From Mycoplasmopsis verecunda (lineage in GTDB: Bacteria; Bacillota_I; Bacilli_A; Mycoplasmatales; Metamycoplasmataceae), in the NCBI RefSeq assembly GCF_033546915.1, contig NZ_CP137850.1:682001-746000 (forward strand): DNA of 64,000 nucleotides. Direction: 5' to 3'. The position numbers and the translations under genes were made by a program. Positions 12,128 through 24,167 of the stretch are shown piece by piece; position 1 is the first letter of the stretch, and the number at the start of each line of letters is the position of its first letter. Under the pieces are notes generated by a model. The model saw only the letters and a list, made by a program, of their open reading frames with translations, ran no database searches and had not been told where the DNA came from.

Positions 12128-13119
12128 AAATTTTTGGGTTCACAACGAACTCGAAGAAAGAGTAGAACTATTAGAAGCTACTATTGCTTTCAACGAAGAA
12201 CTAAAACAAAGAGTTAACTTCCGACTGAAGCAACAAAAGAAGAAATAGTTCGAACCATCGAGTCATTAAGAGAACGATTTAAATTAAGAATTCTATTGCA
12301 AGTTGCTTCTATACCTAAATCAACATATGAATACCAAGTAAATGCTATTCATAAAATGGAAGAAAAGCTAAAAGAACTATATGCTGTTATGAATGAAATT
12401 TTTACAAATTCAAATCAAACATATGGTTACAGAAGAATGCAAATAGAACTTAAAAATCGCGGTTATTTCTTTAATCGTAAGAAAGTAAGAAAGCTTATGA
12501 AAAGATTTGGATTTAAAGTAGAACAAAAATCAAAACGCAAATATAGTTCATACAAAGGCGAGATAGGAAAAGTTGCAGAAAATCTAATAAACAGAAACTT
12601 CTTATCAAGCCTTCCTCTACAAAAACTTTATACAGATATTACTGAATTTAAGTTAAAAACAGATGTTAAACTATATTTTTCAGCTATAGTTGACGGCTTC
12701 AATTCTGAAATTGTTTCTTGAGCTATTTCTACAAGTCCGAACCTACAACTTATTAAAAATACATTAGAACCTTTATTACCTAAATTAAAAGGTATGAAAG
12801 GAAGTATAATGCATTCCAATCAAGGTTGACATTATCAACATAAATACTTTATCGAGACATTGAAAAAACACAATATAACACAAAGTATGTCTAGAAAAGG
12901 TAATAGTCCAGACAATGGATTAGTCGAATCTTGTTTCGGCGTTATCAAAACTGAATTCTTTTATCCAAATAGAAAACGTTTTGATTCAATAGAACAATTC
13001 ATTAGTGAACTAAACGGATATATTTGATATTACAACAACAAAAGAATCAAGTTGAGACTAAAAAGTAGTCCAGTTGATTACAGAAATTCTTTTGATTCAA
13101 ATTTGGCCCAACTTTAGGG
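12128..13119 (+). pseudogene. Decayed IS3-family transposase (orfB part)
   Basis: The frame that opens at about 12218 runs to TAG at about 13117-13119 with several TGA Trp codons. It contains the orfB pattern: NQTYGYRRMQIEL (HTH_21-like), YTDITEF (first catalytic Asp), the second catalytic position and a SPDNGLVESCFGVIK region (Glu), then YYNNKRIKLRL. The second acidic residue of the DDE triad is Asn (HSNQGW instead of HSDQG). The preceding orfA piece (about 12145-12250, LEERVELLEA) is short and in another frame, with a TAA between. No complete left end is present. The copy is therefore dead. Confidence 0.85.
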
Positions 13120-13391
13120 GTTCACTACAACTATAAATTTTTCTGACTATATATATACAAAAATAATATAATATAAATGAGTAAAGAAAAATATATTAAC
13201 CTAACTTATGTTTTTTACAAAATACAGCAAAATGGAACTAATATATGCTTAAAATGCATATTTTACTAATTTTATACCATTGCTCTAAGTTGACTAAGAA
13301 ACAAAAAAATCAAGCTTCGAAATATAGAAAGAATCAATAAATTAATACAATTAAAAAATTAGTTTAAGTTCTTTTTAACAAGGAGTGCAAA

Positions 13392-16300
13392 ATGAAAAAT
13401 AAAAAAATTAATTTAATATTTGGTGGTATTGCACTTTTAACTACCACATCGATATTGACAGCTTGCCAATATACCAAAAATAATGATTTAATAAATAAAT
13501 TAGATATTGCTAAATCCAATCTTAAAAAAGAAGTAGAAATAATAAAATCTAATAATTCATCAAAATCATTGCTGGATTTAAGCAAAATATTAAGTGATAA
13601 ATATTTAAAAAATACAAATGATTTTAGTACAGAATTACTCAATAAAAATATTGCAGAAATAAATAATGTGCTTGATAATATTAGCTATTTTAAGTCAATT
13701 GATAATAAACTAAATCAATTAAATAAGATGCTTAATGATCAAAATAGTAATGATGTATTAAATTATATTCGTAATATGAAAAATACAGTTTTTAATAATT
13801 ATTTATCTAGCCAATCTGATTTGAAAAAAATTCTTCAAAATATTGATGATAAAATAAAAGGAATTCAAGAAACTGAAAACAATAATAAAAATTTAAAATT
13901 ACAAATAGTTGAACAAATTAAAAAAGCTAATTCAATTATCAAAAGTTTAGAAGAAACATCAATTAATTTAAATAAATATAATCTACATAAAGATGAAATT
14001 TTAAAAATTGAAACTGATTTAAAACAAAATACAATTTCATCTAGCTCTGTTACTAAAATAAATAATATTATTTCAGAATTATCAAATATATCAACCAATG
14101 TAAGAAATACATTAATTGATAATTTATTGAGTGAAACAAATATTATCGTTAATTTACTTAAAAATGAAAATTTTTCATTTTTAACCGATAAGACCAATAT
14201 TGATAAAGAAGCTAATGCATTAATTAATTCATCTAAATTAATTTCAAATATTCCGACTAATTATGAATTAAGTAAAATTGATAATTTATCTGCAAAAATT
14301 AGCACACTTATAGAAAAAATTAATAATGAAGTTTCAATCATTAAAACAGAGAAAAATAATGATTTAAGTATTCTAATTCAACAGGCTAACAAAATTTCAG
14401 AAGAATCAAGTAAAAAGAAATATCTTATAAAAATAAATGAAGAGATAGTTGATTATGTAACAAACTTACAAACTGAATATAACAGTATAGCTTTGATAGA
14501 TCAAAATATTCAAAATTTAAATTCAAAAATAAATTATTGACAACAACTAATTAGAGCAAAAGATAGAATTTTTGCTGATTATAGCGAAATTAAAAGTATC
14601 GCCCAAGAAAACATTAATAAATTAGTGATGCATAATTTAGATACTAATAATATTAGTAATTTATTGTCTAAGCTAGAAAATAACATTACTACATTCTCTA
14701 ATGATGAAATATTAACCTTAATTAGTCAATTAAAAAACGAAATATCTAAAAATAATATAAGTATTGACAACGAAATTAGAAATCTAAAAGACAAAATTAA
14801 CGAATATAAAGCAGTAGCAAATACATTAAGCACCGAAATATCAACAAACCAATTAAACATTAATTTAGATAAACTAAACGTATTGATAAGCAAAGTATCA
14901 AAGATTGATAACGATACAACAATACCTGTATTAAAACAATTATATGAAGATTTAGAATTATTAATTAATGATTTAGAAAGCAAGATAGAAATAGTAAAAG
15001 GAGATAAAGAATCAACTTTTAAAAGATTCAGAAATATTCTTGATCAGCTTGATAACTTTAACAAAGGACTTGATCAAAAATTCTCAAATATCAAAAATAA
15101 TATAAATGAAAAAATCAAAGAATTTAATAACATTAATTTACAAGCCGATATTGCTAAAATTTCTAGCGCAGCTACCGAATTAATAAACTATAAAACAAAT
15201 ATTGTTAATCCTGAATTTCAAAGTAAAAAATCAGCTTTTGAAAAAATTACTTCAGAAGTTGCGAAAGCTAATTTATTGTTAGATAAACTTAATAAAAATC
15301 AATATAGCAACAAATTACAAAATGAATTAGGCAATTTAACTTCTCATAATGATTTATTATCATCCACCCAATTAAACGAGAAATTAAATAGTTTTTCAAA
15401 TAAAATAACTACTATTGCAAATGATTTTGAAAAAATGTTTCAAAATAGTATTGCGAATAATAAATCAGTTGTTAATAATATAAATCAATTAATCATTTCA
15501 CTAAATTCAGTATATAGAACAAACAAACTTAATTTTGATCGTTTTGATAATCAAATAAAAAATACCCTAACGAAATTGAATTCTTATGATGAAAAAACAA
15601 TTCCTCAAATAAGTGAAGATTTAAAAAGTTTAGAGGATATTTATAAAAAAATATCTGATTTCAAATTATCATTGGAAGAAACAATTAGTTATAAAAATAA
15701 AGTTGATAACCAAATACTAAATCTACCTGATGATAATTATCAAGAAATTATTAATATTAAAAATAAATACACAAATATAACTAATAGTTTTAATACTATT
15801 AACGATTTAACATTAGTAGAATTAAGTGAATTAAATAAGATAAAAATCTTATACTCTGAATTTGACACTGATTTTGATAATGTATTGAAAGCATATAATT
15901 TAGCTATAGCTAATAAAACAAAAGAAATAAATAATATTGTAAATGAGCTAACGTCCTGAATTTCATCAAATAATGAATTATTATCAGTAAATAAGCAAAT
16001 AAATGATTATATTAATTTATTAAGAAGTAAAATTTCATTTAATGTAAACAGATATTCAAATTTAAATCAATGAATTATTGATGCAAATGCAACAAAAATA
16101 GAAATTCAAAATGAACTTTATAATAAAAAGCTACAAATAACAAAATTAAATGATTACAAACCTAAACTAAATCAATTAAAAAATGAATTTATTAGATGAA
16201 AATTAGAAACAAATGATATTGATGCAAAAATTAATTTATTAAATCAAGATATATCGCATAAAACATCTAAAGAAATTTCAGATATTATCAAAATTCTTGT

Positions 16301-18905
16301 AGTAGCTACAGAAATATATCAAAATCAAATAAATAAAGCCATTTTAGATGAAAACATAAAAAATAATTCGAAAGTCGAACCAAATGACGAACCAAAATTC
16401 GATTGAGGAAGTGCACCTTTAGTTCAAAAACCGGATAGCGAAATAACAAAACAAGATTTACTTGATATGTTTGATATTTTTGCAAGAGATAAAGTAAAGA
16501 AATTTAATTTTGGTAACCGTTTTATAACAACAAGACTATTTGGTGATGCTTGAATCGAATGACTTTCAACAAGAAATATTTACTATCCTAATTTCAATGT
16601 TTCATCTAATTACTTTACAATGAACTATAAAGATCAAGATGGAACAGTTTATGATGTAACTAAGTTTGATAATACCGAAGAATATATTAATAACCGTACA
16701 TGGTATATTAATGAAGTACAAACACAATTTAACTTAAATTGAATGGATGAATGAACCATACCAAGCCAATATCGTGATGAAGTATCAAGATTTTTACATG
16801 ATGGTTTAGCACAATTGAATGATGGAATGAGTGAATGGGATAAAGCTTGAGCCCTATTTAAATATGTTAGAACTTGATTCTCATATAAAGGTAATAACAC
16901 AACACTTGATAAAAAAATCACAATACATTTTGGGGTATGTAAAGATATAGCAACATCATATTCATTCTTATTAAATGCGGCCAATATTACTGCTTTCGCT
17001 TGACCTACTGGAAGAACCGAAGTAACAGATAAACAAGGTCACACAGATGCACATATGGTTGTGTGAATGAAGTTACCAGTTGATGATAATAATTTACCAT
17101 CACCTGGTTCTAACAAATACAAATGATTCGATTCTGATGTTAACTATACTCAAAATACAATCTCAAATAAATATTTATTGTCATTTGACAATACAGGTTA
17201 TTATGCAGATGCTATTACCTCACCATCTGCTAGTCAATTTGAAAAAAACGAATCATGAGATTCTACCTATACATTTAATAACTTATATGGAATACCATAT
17301 AATGGTATCTATATGGAAGGTGATGTAGTTTATAATAGTGAGCGTTTATATCTTAATAAAGCAACTATTATGGGAACTGAACAAAGAGTTAAAAAGATTC
17401 AAATTGTACCTAGATTCCAATTTGTAAATGGTTTATGATATGGTATCGAATATACTCAAAGACATTGAAGCAGTAATTATTCTAACTTATTACCATCAGA
17501 AATTAAAATTATTAAGCAAAAATTTACTGATTCAACATATCAAATTGACAATTTAGGCTTAAGTGAATCGCTATTAAATTCTATTAAAAATGCAATTGAC
17601 AAAGTTACTCCCGGTAATAAAAGAAATGTGGGTAACTCGGTTAAATTCTTTACCACTCATAATTTCATTATCTTTCCATTTTACAATCAACAAAAAGGTT
17701 ACGGAATTATAGTACATGATTTCAATACCAATACTAATAAGGAATTTTATATAGATAATTCTAAAAATAAAGAATTATATAATTTCAATATTAAAAATAA
17801 CAATCTTTATGTAACTTGAGATGACAATAAGGATATAGAAACTCAAATAAACAATAATGAAATTAGTAAGTTTTTTGAATCTAATACTATTTACACATAT
17901 CAAGATTTAGATAATGAAATTAATTACTATTCTATATTAACAAACTCAGTAACAGTTAGTGAAGATGATTTACCATATACAATTACTAAGAAAAATAAAG
18001 ATGATTTCTTTAATATATTAGAACAAGTTATACAAGAGTTACATACTAAACAAACTACTAATTGATATAAAGAAAAAATTGCTCTTGTTAAAAAATCTTA
18101 TAATGAACTTATTAATCATAAGATGATTTCTAAAGCTAATAAAGTGATATGACTACGTAAATTACCACCTTATGAAAGAATAACAAAAGGTATTTATGAC
18201 AACTATGGATATACATTTAAAATATCATTACTAAATAATTTCAAACAATTATTTGAAGGTGGTACCAAATCATTAAAAGCTGATTTATATTTTTCAGATA
18301 CATTGCTAGATCAAAATTCAAATAAATGACAAAAAATACTAGATAATGTTTATTTAGATGCTTTAAAAATCAATAAATCAATCGTTAATAATCCACATGG
18401 TTATTTCTTTATTAAAATAAAAAATGAATCAACTAATTTGGAAGTTAATTCAAATATAATGCAATTAAATGTTGCTGAAAACGGATTATCTCCAAGTATC
18501 AATCCTTTATTAATAAATAATAACAACACAAATGCTACATTGAATGAAGATGATTGAGATTATTCAAAACGTCTATCATTAAATTGAAATTTTGTATTCG
18601 AGTCAGATTCAAATTTTGAAGGTACAGCAAAAATACACTTCCTTAACTTCAAAACAAAAGAAAATAAAGTTCTTCATTCAGTAACTTTAAGTAATTCAAT
18701 TAATAAATGAAATGTTGCATATGATATTCCAACTAGCGATATTTCAGGTATATACTGAGTGGAATATAATTTAAAAGATGCCGATGCAAATAAAACTTAT
18801 ACTATTAATTCTGAACCAAGCTTTTTATTCGACAAAGATTCATATTCAAAAATCAATTCTAAAGAATTTAATATTCTAATAGAAGAACTATTTACATCAT
18901 TGTAA
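13392..18905 (+). CDS. Giant surface lipoprotein with coiled-coil stalk and transglutaminase-like domain
   Basis: 1,837 residues in one frame with many TGA Trp codons. AAGGAG 6 bases before the ATG. A lipoprotein signal peptide ends in TSILTAC, so Cys25 should carry lipid on the outer membrane face. Residues about 30-1000 are Asn/Lys/Glu/Ile/Leu-rich and heptad-like, predicting a very long coiled-coil stalk. Near residues 1100-1260 lies a transglutaminase-like core: FGVCKDIATSY (Cys1183), HTDAHMVVW (His1221) and WFDSDVNY (Asp1247). About 570 further residues have a beta-rich, Tyr/Trp-containing look. Known families with this core are cross-linkers or, in bacteria, often cysteine proteases. 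A peptidase or amidase acting on host surface proteins is my inference. IS remnants lie on both sides. Confidence 0.85.
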
Positions 18906-18949
18906 GATACTGAATAATTTACTTTAATAGTTTTTCAATTTAATCTAAA

Positions 18950-20312
18950 AAATCGGCAGTAGTCCAAATTTTGTGTAATTACACTCGAACTAGTTGATAA
19001 AATTATATAATATATAAGCACTTATTAGAAGATTATTCTTCTGTTCTCTCAAGTGCGCGTTATGAGAAAGCTTGCTAAGATTGCTAACATTTTAAGAGAT
19101 TTGGCATCGTAATGTGAGCTTTTTTCTTTTACGTATTTTCTGAGTGCTGAATTAAAATTTTCACATATGTTATTTGTATAGATATGCTTTCTTAAACCTT
19201 TAGGTAAATCGAAAAATGTAAGCATCTCATCTAATGAATTTTCAATCGCTTTAATCACTCTTTTATATTTCTTAGCATATTCATTTTGAAACAAAACAAA
19301 GTTTCTGTATGCTTCGTTTATATCTTTTGCTTCATATATCATTTTAATTTTTGGAGCAATGATTTTTCTTTCTTTTCTCGGAACTTCATTAAGAGCATTT
19401 TGTATTTTGTGAAAATTGCATTTTTGCACCAATGTTGTAGGAAAAACTGAACCAAATACATTATTGATTCCGCTAAAATCATCGCATATAAGAATTTTTG
19501 GATCATTAGATCCGCGTTCTTTGATTCTCATTAAAAAGTCAAATCAATTTTTACTAGACTCAACAGTAGATGTATCAATTGCTAATAGTTGTTTCCTACC
19601 ATTTGAATCAATGGAAATTGCTATGTATAAGGCTAATTTGATACTTTGTTGAACTCATTCATTAATATTATCTGTTTAACAAAGTTCCAATTTGTATTCT
19701 CCGGTCTTTAGGTTGTATCATCTCTTTACTTTATGATATGAAGCATCGACAAATAAAGCATAAATGTCTGATTCAATTTGAAATTCATATGTTTCTAAAT
19801 ATTTTTCTTTTAGTCTTTTTGATATTCTTGCAATTATTGAATGACCTATTTTGATTCCAGTTAATTGATAAATTATATTAATAATGAAATCATAAGAATT
19901 AAAATGTGATAAAAGAACAGCAATTAAATGTTCAAAATCTTTATGACATTTTTGATACTTACTTAATATTTGTGAACAAAATCTTTTATCATTTCTTAAT
20001 CTAGGAACTTCTAATGTGATTTCACCATTTAATGTGTAAATCGAGCGAGTTGTGTAACCATTCTTGTATATTGGTGTCGATGTATATTGTTTTGTATGTT
20101 CAATATATGCATCAATTTCTTCAATAATACTTTTTTGCATCATATTTGAAATTTGTTCAATATTTGTATTGATAAGATAACTAAGTTCTCTCATATCATT
20201 ACCTCATTTATAAAATTCATTTCTTAATAATTTGTTTCTTTTAAAAATCATAACAAAAAATCACTCCTTTATTTTTAGAGTGATTACACAACTTTTGAAC
20301 TACTCCCGATTT
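18950..20312 (-). mobile_element. IS256-type insertion sequence with 36-bp terminal inverted repeats
   Basis: Imperfect terminal inverted repeats are visible: 18950-18986 reads AAATCGGCAGTAGTCCAAAT and continues TTTGTGTAATTACACTC; the reverse complement of 20277-20312 reads AAATCGGGAGTAGTTCAAAA and continues GTTGTGTAATCACTCT. A transposase gene fills the element. No clear 8-bp target duplication is seen. It inserted about 45 bases after the giant lipoprotein gene. Confidence 0.85.
19025..20251 (-). pseudogene. IS256-family transposase with one in-frame nonsense codon
   Basis: 408 codons from ATG 20251 to TAA 19025-19027, the family's usual length. Visible features are RSIYTLNGEITLEVPRLR, ISKRLKEKY, YALFVDASYHKVKR (first Asp), ICDDFSGINNVF (second Asp), KCNFHKIQNAL and NNICENFNSALRK (Glu). 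A single TAA at 19676-19678 splits the protein between the first and second Asp; both halves stay in one frame. TGA codons elsewhere are Trp. So the copy is probably inactive, unless the stop is read through or is a sequence error. Confidence 0.85.
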
Positions 20313-20553
20313 AGAAGTGAAATAGATTTATATAGAGAAATAAAAACATTAATATCAGATGGTTTTTCTGTGTAATTTTAAGTGTGTAAAAAAATATAAC
20401 TCTATACAGTAGGGCTATATATTTTTTAACATTTGCAACTTGGAAACACAGGATATTTTTTCTCCTTAAATAAATATTGTCTATATTTTACATTTTTAAA
20501 TCGAGTATTTATTTAATTATTGGAACTGTGAAAAATTGGTGTGTGGTATAAAT
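20313..20553. other. Spacer between two IS elements containing an orphan copy of the aminopeptidase leader
   Basis: No gene. Bases about 20452-20512 match the promoter/Shine-Dalgarno region of aminopeptidase copy 1 (about 11729-11790) at roughly 85% by eye. They share TTTTTCTCCTTAAA, then AATATTGT(t/c)TATATTTTAC and ATTTTTAA. In the leftward sense it gives AAGGAGAAAAAATAT, but the ATG is not followed by aminopeptidase codons. See findings. Confidence 0.6.
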
Positions 20554-22106
20554 TAAAAAGCTGTCAATCCACCTAATCGTGAGCTAACAGCTTTTTTTGT
20601 GTTCCTTGTATAATAAAATTGCAAATCTAAAGGAAGGAACTAACTTAATTATAATGTTAATAGATTTGAAGTATAACAAAAAAAGAGTATTTTGCATAAA
20701 AATTGAGGAAAAAGTATATCAAACGGTTATATCAAAAACTCAAAGAGAAGCATATTATCATTTTGCAATAATGGATTCACTAAATGATAACGAAATAAAC
20801 AAAATCCATAAGGACATAAACAAACTCAGAGAGCAAAATATAACTCATTTCAACATGGAAAAGCTAGCTATTATGTTTAAAAATTTCGCAACACATGAAA
20901 CACTGAATGATATTTCAAAAACAATGAACGTATCAGCTAAAGTTCTCAAGCAAAATTTAAAACTAGCTATGTGAAATGACACAGCAGAAGACTCATACAA
21001 ATTTTGCAGTAATTGTAAAAATAGACTAACAACAATTTTTAAAGTTTCACATCGTGAATGAGTTCAGCTCAAAATGCAAAATGTTCAAAATCCAGTTCAA
21101 CAAATTCATGAAAACACAATTTCAAAATGAGATGATATTGTTCGCTTCTGAAGGTTTTGAAGTAAACAACACAGAATCGTTAAGAGAAAATTATCTAAAG
21201 GTATTTTACTTTCAGATAATGAAAAGAAATTTGAACCACTAATATCAGTAACGACATTCTTGGATTACTATAAAGAACAATTGAAGGATAAAAATGCTTT
21301 TATACCTACGCCACAAGCTTTTTTATTACTTTATGAATTAAGAATATTTAAAGATGTTGATTTCTCTATTTTTATTTTGAAATCAAAAGAGGTATTTCAA
21401 AATCTAATTGAGATAAACTACGTGGCAAGAGAAAAGCCTAAAGGAGTGCAATCTAAGAAAATTAACTTTGGTATTTCTATTCATCTCGCACCATTAACAA
21501 TTAGAAACAGAGAAGAATTTGGACATTATGAAATGGACACAGTAATTCTTAATTTAAGAGCTAAATATTGCATTCTTACCTTGCTAGAAAGAAAGACAAG
21601 AATGTTATTTGGGATATTAACTCGGCGAGATGCAGATTCAATAAAAGAATCACTTCTTAAATTGATTAATCATCACAATTTAACCATTTTATCTCTAACC
21701 ATAGACAATGGTTCGGAAAATGTGAAGTTAAATGAAATAAGAGAAATTCCTGTTATTTACAAGTGCGATACATATTCATCATGACAAAAAGGAAGCATAG
21801 AAAATGCTCATAAAAAAATCAGAAACTTTCTACCAAAAGGCAAGTTTCCGAGATATGTTAATTTTGAATATATTTCACAAATGTTCAACGCAATAAATGA
21901 TCAATATCGTGATTTTATTGATGATAAAACAGGCAGAATAATCAGGTTAAAAACTTCTAAATATTTCAACAGTTTCGTCTAAATAACAAAGAATTTTAAG
22001 CTCAGGCTTTATTTTTCTTCACGCTTTTGGAACATTTTTGTAAAATTTATACAGCAATATTGAGGAACTACTCAATTTACCACTTAGGTGGACTTTCAAC
22101 TTTTTA
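20554..22106 (+). mobile_element. IS30-type insertion sequence
   Basis: Imperfect terminal inverted repeats: left 20554-20576 TAAAAAGCTGTCAATCCACC(TAA), and the reverse complement of 22084-22106 TAAAAAGTTGAAAGTCCACC(TAA). The transposase gene lies between. The left end also contains an AAAAAGCTGT / ACAGCTTTTT inverted repeat that could terminate incoming transcription. Length about 1.55 kb. Confidence 0.8.
20654..21982 (+). CDS. IS30-family transposase, intact
   Basis: 442 residues from the ATG at 20654 to TAA 21980-21982, open throughout with TGA as Trp (for example 20972-20974). The N-terminal part has helix-turn-helix-like segments (ETLNDISKTMNVSAKVLKQ). The integrase core reads FGHYEMDTVI (first Asp), SLTIDNGSEN (second Asp) and QKGSIENAHKKIRNFLPKG (Glu), the classic IS30 pattern. 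An in-frame upstream start (TTG 20597) is possible; GGAAGG lies about 17 bases before the ATG, so the start is uncertain. The protein looks functional. Confidence 0.88.
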
Positions 22107-22264
22107 ATTAATAAATGATTTTTTTGTGATACAAGATGGAAAATTATTGTAGAATTTAATTGAGGTGGCTAATAGCTACATACTTATTTTTCACGGATTC
22201 TAATTATTTTATTTTGTTAATTATTATAAAAACCAATATTACATTAGCCTTATAATTTAAAATT

Positions 22265-24166
22265 TTATTTACTTCAATCTTGTTTATTACCTAATGGTGG
22301 ATCATATTTCTTAATTGATTTCCAATCAATTAAATTTGTATTAATATCAATATTTTGTTCCTTAATTTGAGACATAAAATATTTTAAGTACTCTTCATCA
22401 GAAAAATCTGTTAATGTTGATAAGTTTAATGTACTTAATGAACTTAAATCACCAAATTTACGTCTAATTTCATCTAAAACTATTCTATTATTTGATAATA
22501 TATCAGAATTATTTTCGTCAAGCTGATAATTAGAAGAAGATAAAAATGATTGAGGACTGCTTTGGAAATTTCTTAATACTCTTTTATGCATATTATAAAT
22601 ATCAACTCAAAGATAATTAAAATCATTGCGAGTATTTACCAATAGTTCAAGACCGTTTCCATTATCAAAAATAGGAACAATATATTCAACAGTTTTAACT
22701 GGTTGATTTTTGTTAATAGTTGCAGGAATATTACGTTTAACTTTAAAAACATCATCATTAGCTTGTTTTAGTACTTCTAGATATTGATAACGATCTAAAT
22801 TTTCACTATCAAGAACTCTTTGGGCTTGTTTTTCAAAAATAGGTGTTGCTCATTTTACAAATTCATAATATCTCTCTATTATATCCATGTGCTGAATTTT
22901 ATACATATTATGTTCATCATATTCAACTGGAAAGTAATTTAATAATATTGTATTAGGCTTTCTAAAAATTGTTTGCAATTTAGGTTTACCATAATCTGCA
23001 TATAATGGAATTTTTATTTTGTAAAACTTAATTTTTTGATTACTATTTTTAGATACATAATCATCAAAAATAGGAGAGTTGTATAATCTTTCATCATTAT
23101 CTTGTGAGATTATTTGAAAATTCAAATGATATGAATTAAGTGCATTTACAACAAAATTAGATACTGATTTCTTAATATCTGAATCGATATTACTATTTAA
23201 TACTTCTCCTAATGTATTATATGGAAGCTTCACTTCTACCATTTCAATATCTTTTATCGGGTTTATAGGTTCTTTATTTTCATCCAAAAACTTTTTAGGA
23301 GAATAAATTTGATTATTTTCTCTTATTAAATTGTCAAATATCTGGTATCCTGATGTAAAATCTGGAAAATTTGCTTTTTTGTCTATGTTCCGATTTTTAT
23401 ATTTATTTACATAAAATAAATTTTCAGCTTCTCATCATTTAGTATCATATTTAACATTTTTAGGTTTATTAATCAGATAATTTAAGTCAAGAGTATTCAA
23501 CATATTTAATTGCATTTCTGGATGGTTTTTAATAATGCTATTTTTTAGATAATAAAGAATAGTTTCTAAATTCTTTGGATCTCGTTTGAAATCGTTAGTT
23601 TCTGTTTCTGTATTAATTGTTTGCAATGTTGGTGCTAACTCAATAAATTCTGAATGTTTAGTTGCGTCAATTGGTGTCACTTTATTCACTAGGGATAAAT
23701 AATCTTTAAGGTCAATTTGCTGTGCTGGAACAATATCGATTAATAGTCCAGCTGATGGATTGCTTAAATCATTAATTATATTATTTGTTATATTGATATT
23801 TGCTCATGCTTTTATTTTATCGTTCTTGGAACCGTTTTGGAAAACATTATTCTTTGTAACCATATTTTCAATAACTATATTAATAAATCCTAAATCTATT
23901 GGTGGAAAATAATTGTTTTTTGTTCTATCTCATAAATCTTCTAAAACAGATTTAAATGTATCCATGTCGTAAAGATTTGAAGTATCATTACGAACTCTCT
24001 TTTGTATTTTTAAATTACTTAATAATTGATTGATTTCAGAGATTTTTTTATTCTTATTTTTAGAAGTTTTTTCAACAGATATCACAACTCCTGTTGTTAT
24101 AGCAATAATTGATGTCGCAGTCAATGTACCAAATATGATAGCTAAATTTCGCATTTTTTTAGTCAT
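22265..24166 (-). CDS. Membrane-anchored hypothetical protein, partner of the downstream-cassette subtilase
   Basis: 633 residues with several TGA Trp codons. One N-terminal hydrophobic segment (residues about 6-31) without a lipobox Cys predicts a signal anchor with the rest outside the cell. The body is hydrophilic, Asn/Asp/Ile-rich, with no family I recognise. The ATG at 24166 follows GGAGG and begins one base after the subtilase stop, so the two are one translational unit. The parallel cassette 2 kb upstream has a lipoprotein in the same slot; the two partners are not obviously similar in sequence. A role as substrate receptor, inhibitor or processing partner of the protease is only inference. 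Confidence 0.7.
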
Positions 24167-24167
24167 A

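Noticed and set aside
13177-13270. A 30-codon frame starting MSKEKYINL after the IS3 remnant
   Set aside because: No ribosome binding site, no similarity I can name, and it lies in decayed IS-flanking DNA.
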